A stretch of 64,000 nt of DNA from Sapria himalayana. Lineage: Eukaryota > Streptophyta > Magnoliopsida > Malpighiales > Rafflesiaceae. The stretch is taken from assembly GCA_029783825.1 (NCBI GenBank), contig JAREIK010000343.1:682001-746000 (forward strand). The letters run 5' to 3'. Numbering within the stretch: position 1 is the first letter of the stretch; the number at the start of each line of letters is the position of its first letter. Positions 36,092 to 48,361 of this stretch are shown here, piece after piece. The notes beneath the pieces were generated by a model. The model did not search any database, was not told the DNA's origin, and worked only from the letters and a program-made list of their open reading frames with translations. The position numbers and the translations under genes are program-made.

Positions 36092-37762
36092 CTATTTTTG
36101 GTATTTTTATTTTTCAGAAGTCGGATTATTTACTCAATATGGATGAAGAAAATTATTCACTTGGTATGATTAGATTGAAACTTTCTAAATATTCAACATA
36201 GAAAATAAAAATGATGAATATTTTAATGATGTGGGATCTGCTTGAACTAACTCTCCATGATCCAAAATCATAAGATATGGATGATGCAATGTAGAAAATG
36301 TTACACTATAAGGTGTTTGTCAAAATGAGATAATGAGTTAGAAAGATAACTTTCCGTCATATCTCATCTATTATAAAAGTTGCTTAGATGTAGAAAAAGT
36401 TGCAATTGATGTGCGTGCAAATTTTATCAAAAAATACAACTCTAATATCCTAGTGATTGGTTGAGATGCGATATCAAGATTGATCTAATATGGATACTCA
36501 TTTATATTTTTTAATCATTAATCAATCAACTAGTATCTTGGAAAATAATACTAGATGATGAGGTTCCGAAATTTATGCTCCTCAGCTCACTTCCAAAGAG
36601 TTGTTGATAAACACCCATAATCTTCTTAAATACCTCAGCTTGAAATAATGATTTTATAATGATGATCATCACTAAAAATCTAGTAAGTGAGGTTGTTAGA
36701 TTAAGAGAAAAAGTGACTTCTCTAGATATTTTCGTATATGTAGAACTTAAAATGAGAAGTAGATCTAGCTCAAAACTCACATTCAGGGAGGGAAGAATGA
36801 GTTCTCTCAAAGGCAAGTTCATAGTAAAATATTATTATTGTAATCAAGTATTATATTTTAAGAGAAATTGTCTGAAGTGGAGGAAACTTTAAGAGGAGCA
36901 TAAGAAAAAAGATGTGGTCAGAAGGGTGCCTGGTAATTTTGTCACACAAGGTGACATTGCCTTTGTAAACAATGTTGACCTATATGATAATGTTATTTGA
37001 GAAAGTGACTGGGCAGTAGATACGATATCAATCTTATATACATCACACCAAACCCAAACTTGTTTGACTTTTTTATATGGGGACTATGGAATAGTCAGAA
37101 AGTGCGATGGAAGAACCTTTAAAATATAAGGCATCGATAATATTTATATGGTAGAAAATATGGGATACCAACTATTTCTTAGGGATGTCCGATATACCCT
37201 GGAGGTTAAAATGAATTTATTGTCATAGGATTGTTGTATAGCATGAATTATGTGGGAAAGTTCAGAGAAAATGAATGGAACTTGTCTAAAAGATCACTAT
37301 CCATCGCGAAAGGTAGAAGAGTAAATTCCTTCAATATTATATCAAACATCACTAACTCGGATAGGATAAATACTTGCCAGGACATTACTAGCATTGACTC
37401 CAAGCTACTTTGGCCTGAGTATATTTGTGTGGAAATGTATTTTTTGTAGAAATAAAATTCATGTTCACTATTAAACAGCCATCTTATGATGGTTGGACAA
37501 TTGGTATGAATAGAAAAAGTAGTACTAACGTGAGACTTGCTTCGAGGAGATCAGGAGCATTTGATCTAGATTTCTTAGGGTGTTTGTTCGGAGTCAAACA
37601 AAAATATCGAATGAATCCCTAATAATATAACTATTATTTTAGACACTTCCATGGATCATACTAATCAAGGAATAGTTTATGAATTGAATGTAAATGATAA
37701 TGTTTTTAATTTAATTGCTCTCTAGGATTAGTTGGATCAATGGAGAGTTGATGGCTCAAAGG

Positions 37763-37785
37763 CAAAAGTGGAGATTTGGGGGGAA
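37763..37785 (+). promoter_or_regulatory. Polypurine tract
   Basis: The purine-rich sequence AAAAGTGGAGATTTGGGGGG and two more bases directly precede TGTTATAATTTCC, the start of the 3' LTR. This is the expected primer site for plus-strand synthesis. Confidence 0.75.
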
Positions 37786-39240
37786 TGTTATAATTTCCTA
37801 GAAAAATTTCCTCGGATGAGGAACGAGAAATAGTTTTGTAGTCTAAGGAATTTCTTACAACTTGCATTTGCTAAATCCAAAGCAAGAATATGTGTTGGAC
37901 TGCCCAAATATGGTAGAGTAGGAGATTATTAAGTCTGCCTGATTTTGTACAGACCAAAATATTATATGTTTCATTTGTTTGATGGGTGGGCTTATTTTTA
38001 TTTTTAAATGAGAGTAGGTGCTCACATTTAAAGTGTGGCTATATCAAATTAAAATGATGTGTTGTTTTTGTTATAAAATGTTAATGTGTGCATAGTGAAA
38101 GATAGACACAACTTAGGCTATAATGAAAAGAAAAAAAAAAGGAGGGACTCGTGCACCACGTGTAAAATTTATGTGGTGATTTTTTTTGCAAAAACAAAAT
38201 AGATTTCTTCCGAAAATAGGAATCCATTTCATTTTGGTTAGTATTTATAAATAGCGTGGGATATTATCCCATGTGTTGTGACTATGGTGTGTGCGTGAAC
38301 CTGGTGAAACATGGAATAATTCTTATGTTTTGCATGAATAGTATGTGCATTTTTGGTGCATCAATAGCGTGTGTTTTCATTTCATAAATATTGTGTGTGC
38401 GTGAACATGAGAATACTTGGATTCTCATTTTTGTATTTGCTTGTGTTAAAAAAATGGGAATACTTCCCATTTTTGTTTCACATAGTTTTGATCCTTCATA
38501 TTTTTCTTCTGAACCTCTAATATAATTTATAGAACTTATTCTATGTTTCTGTAACATTTTAGAGGTATAGTTCACTCTCTTTTTTATTTATGTTTATGAG
38601 GGTTGCTGGATTTATGCGAAGTTTGTGTCAAGTCCAATAAAGTTCATGTAGTGTTCTGAAGAATATTATTATTATGAACATATCGTGTTCATGTAATATT
38701 TGTGATGTGTTCATACTGTCCTTGTGTTATTTTCATGTTATACTTTTGTTGTGCTTATGTTGTGTTCATATTATGATAGTAGTTCTTAAACTTCTTCTAA
38801 AATATTGGGTCTAAAATTGAAACATAATTCTAAAAGTATTTTCAAATAATTTTATATTTATTCTGATTTGTAATAATTTGGACTTTGAGACTTTGTGTGT
38901 GTGTAAATATTCTACTAATTTTGGGAGCAAAATATCTATTATGATTGTGTACTATTTGTGGAGGTTTATTTTATACTTTTCCGTAAAATTAGAGAAACAT
39001 AAATATCTATATTTCAGACAATTTAAATATATTTGTTTATATTATTTGATAGAAAATATTAGTAACCAAAAATTTGTTTTTATTCTGCTGTGTATTTTTG
39101 GGAAAAAAATTCTAACAAAAATTAAAATAGTTTTAAGAATATTAAAAACATTAAATAAACCTAACAATTAGACTAATAATTTGTTTCATGACTATTCTTG
39201 ATTTTTTAGGCAGTATCTCGATCAGTTCCCAGTACTAACA
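37786..39240 (+). repeat. 3' LTR of Copia element
   Basis: Begins TGTTATAATTTCC after the polypurine tract and ends ...GTACTAACA, giving the TG...CA termini usual for LTRs, 1455 bases. Internally it has repeated 'gaatagtgtgtgcat'-like pieces near 38330-38410 and 'gtgttcatgt' pieces near 38690-38770. Confidence 0.78.
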
Positions 39241-39700
39241 TACTAATTTTGGACATAATAAAGGGAAGATATTCTGTCCAACATCTAAATATTAGTGATT
39301 TCTATTGTGCATTCTCTTGAAGAGAAACATGTGTACTATAAAAGAAGGAAAAATGTTATCCACTCTTATCTATATGCCTTTTTTAGGTTTTTTTTTTTTT
39401 TGTTATTTTATGACCATATCCCATCATGTGTCAAAAGAAAAATAAAAAATAAGAATTTTCTTTCTTTTTTTTTTTTTTTTTTTTTGCCTTAGGGCAGTTC
39501 CTCCTTGCATTTGGTCCACATTGGAACTTAGTTGTAAAAAAAAAGCAGAAAAAAAAATAATATTTGAAAATGAAATAAAACTTACACTTTTTAAACAACA
39601 CAACACCCAATATTGTTGTAATTATAAAATAAATAAAAATAAAAATAAATATATATGTATATCCAACTTGGCTATTCATTCTCACTAAGAAACTCTATTT
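39241..39700. other. Spacer between Copia relics
   Basis: AT-rich with a 22-base T run near 39463-39485. The lysine- and phenylalanine-rich open frames here come from the homopolymers. No gene. Confidence 0.45.
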
Positions 39701-42700
39701 TCCCTAAGAAATTAAACAAATACCAACATGTGATTTAAATGTATTAATTTTTAATATCATAGAGAATTTTATGAATATATTAATGATATTTTTATTTATG
39801 TATACCTTTTCAAGTATAAATGATTTTTCTTTTAATACATCATCTATATAATCATATCGCATATTAATGTTCTTTAAAGTTTTACATATAGTAAGAAGTA
39901 TATTTTTTGGAAATATTTTGCATGCTTTGTCTATTGCATCGAATTATTAAATATATTATAACAAACATCTAAATTTGCTAGAAACTTTTTTTATCTATTA
40001 AATTTCATTGTAGGCTTACGTAGCATTGGAGAGAACGACCCACTTCTACAATTAGTATTTTGATGATATGAATTTCCCTCTATAAGTTTTTATATAACTA
40101 GACGAGGATCTTCTTGAGTCAAGATCTTTAGTCATATCAGAATCATTATATCCGAAAAAAGTTTTTTCACTCATATAAACACATGCATATGTGAAAATAT
40201 AACATGTAGCTACCATACAATATACCTTATCTCTACTTATTAATATCTAGCTATATCTAAGAAAAAATAAAATATCATACTGATAATATATACTATATAT
40301 GGTAAGGAACATATCATAATATATATGAGACTACTGATAGTTAATGCATAGAAAAGATGACATGTTTTTTTTTTCTTACTAGTCTTAGGATAATGCTCGA
40401 TACTCAGCTTGGATTGGTTAGCTAAGGTAGTTGAGAGTGACTTAGCTTCTTTCATTAAAAATCTCATCATGACCTTCTCTACATAGCATTCTTGAGATAA
40501 TTAGATTTTCTTAGAAGGCATATCTTGGATATATATAATGCACATCCTCATAATAGGTGTAACTAGATCTAGGTCTTTAATGGAAATGACATTTTGTGTC
40601 TCCCCCCTTAAGCTTATCAATGCATTCTAAATTACGACCAATGATTATAATATTATCAATATAGAGCAAAAGTATAAATTAGTTATTACATAACTAGCAA
40701 ATAACAAATACACAATGATCAGAATAATGTTGAAAGTGTGAGATTTCATAAATGGATAAATTTTCTTATATGACAACCTTTAGGCTTGCTTAAACCCACA
40801 TAAACTCTTAGGTTTGCATGTTAGGCATTTCTTTTCTTCTATGTGAAATCCTCTAGGTTGCTCCATATGATGGGTCTTGTGAGGGTTAAGATGGAAAAAA
40901 AATGTCTTAATATTGAGTTGATTAATTTATAAATCAAAATTGCTAGTCTGACCCAGGATTACTCGTACAGAAGAAATTCTCATGACTAGAGAAAACATCT
41001 TATCAAATTCTACACTTTTGTTCAAACTAAATTCTTTTACAAGTAAATAATCATTGTATCTCAATTAAGGGTCATAATTATTGGGTGTTAGTCATAAGAT
41101 CCATTAATTTTGCAGAGCTAACTTTCCTTTATATAATGGTCCCAAATTGTAAATCTAGTTGATAGGTAAGAACTTAATTTTTTCATGCATAGCATAAAGT
41201 CATTCCTCTTTATGATCAAAAGAGATGGCTTCGTGAAAGCAAGCATATCGGCATCCATGGATAATATATTGTCATGAAATGTAGATTATAACTAGTGAGG
41301 TATCAAAGTGCGGTATCATCAAGGTCAGTTGAGACTTGCCAAATTTCCATTGTTAACATCCCTCACCTCATAAACTAACAAATTCTAGGGTTGAATATCA
41401 TCATATGGCCTCCCAATTCCTTCCCCTTTTCCTATATGATATAATTACTCAGATTCTCATAAACTAACAATCATGTCTCATAATTTGTGGTCAAACTTCT
41501 CATGTCCATAGACAAGGAAGATGCAAGAACGTCAATGACATACAAGTTTGATCTCTTATATTTTAGGGGGTGAATGAATGCTTTGAATAAAAATACTCTT
41601 AAGTACTATTAGGATATTATTGGGTACATCTACATACATAATGATACAAGATTGTATTTTGATTATATTAATAGGCAAATACATTGCTTCCACTTATAAT
41701 TATTTGGAAAGATATACATGAGAAGATATGTACCAGACTCTCTCATTAGTAGTCTAGTTCATCCTCTTAGTCATAACGTTCATATGAGATAATTTGGTTA
41801 GTATTCTTTCATGTATGATATACAATAGATTTCAAACTAACCCCAAGTTCTTGCCCCAATTTATTAAAACATATAGAAATTACTTTCCTATAAGTCTATC
41901 CCTCAAATCTAGTGTTTTAATCTTTAAAGGTTAGAAAGACATGATCATTAGTCTTCGAGGTAGAAGCCCACACATTCCCACTATGAAATCCAATAATTGT
42001 TAAAAAGTAAATATTCTTATCAAGCATTTTTTTTCCTACATAAATTTTGACACCATAATGAATAAGATTGAGAATGAATGATTTAATTGAAGATGGTTGA
42101 GAGCGTAAGACTACTCTATAACTTTTTACTGTCATATATTCCATATACTCATCAAGAAATGATCTCTTATCAAATGATAAGTCATTTCTTCAAGCTAACA
42201 GCCAAAGGTGCTTATGAAATACATGATCAAGTCTCTCATGATAGAGAACAATATTATTCATATGATAAATAATATTTACTTGGTATCCATATACTCTTGC
42301 CTGGGTGACTTAAAAGTATACACTCCTTCATATCCTTAGTAATGACTATTGACCACTTGACCAATTTCCACTAGCCACCATCAAAATGGTTCACATAGCC
42401 TATGCTATCTAACATGCCTATGCACATTAGGTTTAGGTGAAAATATGGTGCATAATAGACATAGTCTAGCATTAGTTGATGTCTGACCTACATTTACATA
42501 ATTTTTTGTATCACACTCATAATATGAGAATTTCCATTGTTACACATCTTTATTATTTCATACTCATTAATTGTGAATATAGCAAAATAGTCAATGCGAG
42601 ATTTGATATGAAATGATGTATTTAAATCAATCAGCCAATCATCCTTTTGGCTCACTAGGTTAATTGAATTATCATTGAAAATCAACATGATAACTCATTT

Positions 42701-43300
42701 TATAGCTACAATCATCTCTCTCAGATATATGTCCTTCCAAATACTTTTGATGGAGTCACTTTCAAGCATAAGACTCGTTCTTGATAAGTCTTAGCTTATT
42801 ACTATGATAACATTTGGCTACCCCTCTATTTCTCAACTTTCCTTTGGAAGGATGGGTCCTTCCATCACTTTGTTCATGTTTAGTTGTGACTATGAGAAAC
42901 AAAGATACAGAGAGAGTTTTCTCCTTTTTTTTTCCTCTCTTTTCTTCTTTACTCATTAGATTTTTAGTAAAAATGTTTCTCGATATAGCACCTCTAGCAA
43001 GTGACATGCTCAAGGATACTACACAGTTATCTCAATTTTCTAGAGATGAGCTAAGCAATAGGTATGTCACTACCTCATCTTCCAAGTATATCTACATGGA
43101 TGTCACCTAGTTCACCAATCCTTACAAGATATTAATCTGTATTGATTAGATTTTAATCATTCAATTTCAAATTTGCTAGACATATATTGATTAATGCTCC
43201 TAACTATTTTTGGAGAAGTGATTTCTATATAAAATTATTTGATCAACTAAATTTTCTTTTATCCTCTCAAATAGAATATCATTCCAGAGTTATATCTAAG
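39700..43300 (-). mobile_element. Copia retrotransposon relic, full pol order visible
   Basis: Read leftward, the domains appear in canonical order. At about 42790-42850 the gag zinc knuckle reads CYHSNKLRLIKNES, where CX2CX4HX4C has lost its cysteines. At 42494-42688 the protease region reads DDWLIDLNTSFHIKSR, with D-S/T-G changed to DLNT. At 41917-42144 integrase reads YFLTIIGFHSGNVWASTSKT, where the DDYS core is GFHS. At 40240-40470 the reverse-transcriptase end reads YALTISSLIYIMICSLPYI. Each catalytic motif is broken, so the element is dead. LTRs were not located. Confidence 0.75.
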
Positions 43301-44804
43301 ACAAAAAAAAATCTTTGGATTACCAACCCATGTTTTGTTCATGATTTCTCATATGTGCATGAAAAAAATAGCTAATGAATTTATTAGGTATGCAATTATT
43401 TGCTACGCTATAACTCAGAGATTGGGTACATATTATATGCTTATGATATGTATAATAAATGTTAGTTCTTATGTTACATTTTTTAGTTAGAATTTCCTTT
43501 AAACTTTACATTAGTTAAGTTGCCTGTATAATTTCCAATAATTTAGTTTTTTCCTTATTTGATAGAGGCTCTCATATGAGTTAGGGTAGAACATATTTAT
43601 CCTCCCTTAGTGAATTTCATGGTCATTTGATCATTTTATTAGGATGTTTTCGCTTAGGATTCCATATAATTTCCAATAGATTTGGTAGTTATCAATCATT
43701 TTTCTAGTAAACATGAATATACCAACCTTTATGAACTTTTTTTAGTGCATGATGTCTTAACTTGTTACTCCAATCCATTCTGATTTACTTAGGTATTACA
43801 ATTATAAATGTAAGATGATGTTCATTACATTACATGAGAGTCTATACTAACAGAAAATTAATTGCTCCAATCATTTATCAATTTCATAAAGATGATCATG
43901 CAATAGATTATGTTGATCTCAATCTACTTATCACTTTTAGAAAAAAAAATTAAAAAGTAAACTTAGCAGGCGTTATCATAATTTTTATCTTATTCTAAAA
44001 TTTCAATGCATACTAGCATCTTTTCACTTGTTTGGACCACTTAATCCACATAATTACTAATAGTATATCCTATATTAGCTTTCCTTAAACCCTATTTCTC
44101 ATATGCAAACAAATTGATCACCCATATCACTTTAGTGACGAAAAAAATATTCCAGGTGACATTGCCTTTTGGTTGAACTAGTTCAAGTTGGGCCAATTCG
44201 ATTGTGTAGTAATGTTTCAAACTTTTAGTGTTTCTTGTATAAGTTATTGATCGTACATAACTTATTAAAGTTATTTGATGACTAAATTGGCTTTCTTTTA
44301 TTGTTCATTAGTTTATGCTGAAGGACACAAAGCACAAACCTTTTTGGACTTATAATAAAACTTATACTATTACTCAATAAAAATAAAGGGATGAGACATG
44401 TCTTTGGTGAGCATCAAGGAGTTTGAATTGGGTGACAGATAGATGATATTGGGCTAGAAGAGTCAAATGAGTTGGGTAACCTTGCACAACCCGGCCCTCC
44501 CTTCTGGAGAGGCTTGAGTCTGGTTGGCACAGGCCTGTAGCCTACATGTTATGCTTTGCTCGACGGCGTGGCATGCATGCTGTTCTTGTGGCCGCTAGTC
44601 GCCCATGACTTGGACCCTTGCCTATGCATGTACTCATGTCTGGGTTATGTAGATTTGATACACATGATGGATATAAATATCTTAATAAAATCACTAATAA
44701 TTGGATGAAATTTACATAGTTATATATGTTTCAAAATAAAGTCAAATTTTCTTGATATTTATACATCTTTATAAAATGATTAAATGGTGACTTCACTATT
44801 ATAT

Positions 44805-44935
44805 TAAAATATTAAGATGGTACTACTCAAAATATTAAGAATTGATAATATATCATCTAAAATATTAAGAAGTCATAATATGCCACCCAAAATATTAAGT
44901 GACATATCATTTTTTAAAATATGAAGAATGATAAT
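44805..44935. repeat. Degenerate ~35-bp repeats with AAAATATTAAG core
   Basis: Five occurrences of AAAATATTAAG(A/T) or one-base variants are spaced roughly 25-40 bases apart and followed by variants of 'tgataatat(g/a)(c/t)ca'. It appears to be an eroded tandem array. Confidence 0.5.
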
Positions 44936-45185
44936 AATTATAAATCATATTAGAGCATTTTAATACATATTTTCTCGAGTTTGAAATAATATGCCACATA
45001 TATGGCACTGACATACGATCACAAATATCTTTTTTTGTACTGTCAAACTTTGTATCTAAGAGAAAAAAATTATTACAAAACAATGTATGTAGATAAACAT
45101 GTTTTATGCATGATATCTCCTGTAATCATGAGAAAATGAGTACTGGGATAGTATAGGTGTGTCTAACAATATATATGAGATCTTT

Positions 45186-45238
45186 ACACTTCACATTTTT
45201 AAAATACACTTCACATTTAAAATACACTTCACATTTTT
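45186..45238. repeat. ~19-bp tandem repeat, three copies
   Basis: ACACTTCACATTTNNAAAAT repeats three times, with small length differences in the T/A run. Confidence 0.8.
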
Positions 45239-45950
45239 ATTATATGAGATCTTTACTGAAATGAGGACCCTATGAGGCTTACTTCGAGTATGATCATCTT
45301 AAATATATATGTCTAACAATATGATCCGACAAAATACACTCCAAGCAATCAGAATATATGTCAATAAAAATAATAAAAATCAAATTATATTTCTCACAAA
45401 GAGTATAACATGTGGAGAAGAATAATAGACTTGCACATGCTCTACATAGATGCTATTAAGGAAACGTATGAAAAAACAATAATTATGATGAAGATGAAGA
45501 TTTGAGTATAAGCCAAGGTTACATACTATGAGTTGGCATGTGTCGAGTGATACTTATACTTTAAGCCAACATATCATCATCTTAATCATGGAGGAATTTA
45601 GTGCACATGATCATGATTTTGTTCATTATTTGATGTGCTTTTGTATTGCATTTTTTATGAGCAAATCCACAACATAGATGGGATTGTAAAATAAGACACA
45701 TTGGAGTAATTTGTGGGTTGATTATTATTGATAATTTACTTTAGCCATGCAAGAGGAAAGATACATTGATTCTAAAATTACTTACTATATCAAAACATTC
45801 CAAACAAAGTCAAGAAAATCTTATAAAAGTACTATAATTGTAGCAATGATGCACGGAATAAGAGAATGTACATCTAAATCCTTCTCAATTGTACAACGAA
45901 CTACTACGGATGTCACCAAGAATAAGAAAATGTTCTAGGAAATGAAAGAC

Positions 45951-47050
45951 ACTGAGAGAGAGAGAGAGAGAGAGAAGAGTGGAGAGAGAGAGAGAGAAGA
46001 GTGGAGAGAGAGAGAGTGAGCGAGAAGAGAGCGAGACATAGAGGAGGGAGAGAGAGAGAGAGATAGGAGAGAGGAGAGAGAGAGGAAAATGAGAGAGAGT
46101 GAGTGAGCGAAGGGGGAGAGAGAGGAGATAGCAAGAGAGAGAAAGGAGAGAGCGAGAAAGAGAGGGGGAGGGAGAGAGAGGGGAGAGCATGAGAGGGAGA
46201 GGGAGAGAGAGAGAGAGAGGAGAGGGGGGAGAGAGAGAGGGATAAGGGGAAGAGAGGAGAGCAAGATATGAGAGCAAGAGAGAGAAAGAGATAGGAGAGC
46301 TAGAGCAAGAGAGAGGGGGAGAGGAAAGCTAGAGAGAGAGACGGAAGAGAGAGAAAGATAGAGGAGAGTGATAGAAAGAGAGGGGAAAGAATTGAGTGAG
46401 AGAGGGGGGAGAGGGAGAGAGAAAGAGAGGAGAGAGTGTGTGTGAGACAAGATAGCGTGAGAGAGAGAGGAAAGAGAGAGAGAGAGAGAGACAAGACATC
46501 AAGAGAGAGAGAGAGGGAGAGAGATAGGAAAGCAAGAACAAGAGATAGAGAGAGAGGAAAGAAAAAGCAAGAGATATAGAGAGGAAAGCTAGAGAGAGTA
46601 GTGAGAGAGAGAGAGAGAGAGGAGACGGAGAGGGAGAGAGAGGAGAGGGGGAGAGGAAGAGAGAGCGCGCACAAGAGAGAGCGAGAGGGGGGGGAGAGTG
46701 GAGATAGAGAGAGAGTGTGTGTGGAGATAGAGAGAGAGAGAGGAGGGAGATAGAGAGAGAGAGAGAGGGAGATAGAGAGAGAGAGAGAGAGATTGGAAAG
46801 CTAGAGTGAGAGAGAGTGGGGAGAGAAAAGCTAGAGAGAGATAGAAAGAGACATGCGAGTGAGAGAGAGGGGGGAGAAGAGAGAGGAGAGAGAGGGGGAG
46901 AGCAAGAGACAGAGAGAGATAAGAGAAGAGAGAGGTAGAGAGAGAGGGCGAAGGATGGAGAGAGAGAGAGGGGGGGAGGGAGAGGGAGAGAGAGGGTGAG
47001 TGAGAGGAGAGGGAGAGAGGGGGAGAGAGAGAGAGGGAGGGGGTGAGAGA
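45951..47050. repeat. 1.1-kb (GA)n-rich polypurine tract
   Basis: About 1100 bases of almost pure purine on the plus strand: GA repeats broken by GG, GGGG, GTGTGTGT, GCAAGA and GATA pieces. The Ser/Leu-rich open frames on the opposite strand are produced by CT repeats and are not genes. Such purine mirror-rich DNA can form triplex (H-DNA). It ends about 250 bases beyond the MLO stop codon, in the region that should contain the MLO 3' untranslated region or terminator. Confidence 0.95.
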
Positions 47051-47305
47051 AGAATCCGAGATCACTTGACAAAGAACAAATTACTATGCCAAAATATGGA
47101 TTGGGCCCATGAATATTCTATTAGTACAAGGCTTGGGAAGTTGGGCTAGCCCCAAAACAGTTTGCTGCCATGGACCGTCACAAAAAGAAAACTCCAATCA
47201 ACATGAAGGGCAGAAGCATACAGAGCGAGCCTACAACAATCAGGCAAATGGAACCTCGCTAAGTGCACACACGTACCACCCACGCACCAGGCGGGGCATT
47301 GCTGA

Positions 47306-48330
47306 CTAGCTGAGCAGGTCAGGCCCGAGCGCAGTGAAAGAGTATGCATTTCCATTAGGGCGCCTCTGACCCCCGCTAGCTTCCGTCTCTTGGGTGGTGC
47401 TCGGTGGCTGATGGTGGGCCGCTGCCTCGGGTTCAACATCAAAAAATTCATGACCGAAATGCTCCCGAGTCTTGGCCAGAGGGTCAGCCCCGACATTTCC
47501 GCCCAGTGCAGTGGCGTCCGTGGTGGCAAGTTCTGGTCTAACCTCATTCTTCTTCCTCACAGCCTTTTTGTGCCACTGCTTCAGCGCCCTTGATGTTTGT
47601 TCATCAAAGATTGACTGCTTCATGGTTGATCCCATCTAATAATTTCCCATATAAACAACATAAAAAAAAATTCATCCAAGCATCTACATAAAATTCATCA
47701 ATATATATACCCATATGTGTGCGCGTGCGTGTGCGCGTGCGTGTCTATGTGTATACAATGTGCATCAACGTCATCATCATCATCATCAACTTGATAAAAG
47801 AATATTTTATATGTTATGATTATCATTATAAACATATATGTGCGTACGTGTGTGTGCGCATGAGCATATGTATGCATGTACATGTGCGTGAGTATACAAT
47901 GTGCATCAAAATCATCATTATCATCATAAACTGAGAAGAATGTTTTCAATGTTATGATTATCATCATAAACATGTGTGTGTGTGTGTGTGAGCGTGCACA
48001 TGTGTGTGTATGTGTGCATGTGTGCATGTACATGTGCGTGTGCGTGAGTATGCAACGTGCATCAACATCATCATCATCATCATAAACTGAGAAGAATATT
48101 TTCAATGTTATGATTATCATCATAAATATGTGTGTGTGTGTGTGTGTGTGCATGCATGTGAGCGCGCGCATGTGTGTGTGTGTGTGCGCGCATGCATGTG
48201 AGCGTGCGCATGTGTGTGTATGTGTGCATGTACATGTGGGTGTGAGTGAGTATACAATGTGTATCAACATCATCATTATCATTATAAACCGAGAAGAATA
48301 TTTTCAATGTTATGATTATCATCATAAATA

Positions 48331-48361
<31 letters not shown>

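Larger units (their letters stand above)
35395..39240 (+). mobile_element. Copia LTR retrotransposon with both LTRs, gutted interior
   Basis: The 5' LTR remnant (about 35395-36074) and 3' LTR (37786-39240) match over their final ~270 bases: both contain 'caaaaatttgtttttatt', 'aacaaaaattaaa(a)tagtttta', 'gactattctt' and end in AACA. One base after the 5' LTR comes TGGTATCACAACAAGG, a primer-binding site for initiator tRNA-Met. A polypurine tract precedes the 3' LTR. The 1.7-kb interior holds gag and a pre-integrase segment (WAVDTISILYTSHQT near 37010-37055, corresponding to the protease/pre-integrase boundary of Copia), but integrase, reverse transcriptase and RNase H are essentially missing. 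It is therefore a deletion derivative, unable to move alone. Confidence 0.82.
43301..45950. other. Intergenic, no gene recognised
   Basis: AT-rich. 44480-44640 is a GC-richer patch (GCACAACCCGGCCCTCCC, GTGGCATGCATGC) resembling hAT subterminal DNA, but no termini were found. 44640-45950 is AT-rich with two small degenerate tandem arrays. Confidence 0.4.

Noticed and set aside
45885..47072. Ser/Leu/Pro-rich long open frames on the minus strand
   Set aside because: Direct translation of CT repeats in the purine tract; no non-repetitive sequence.
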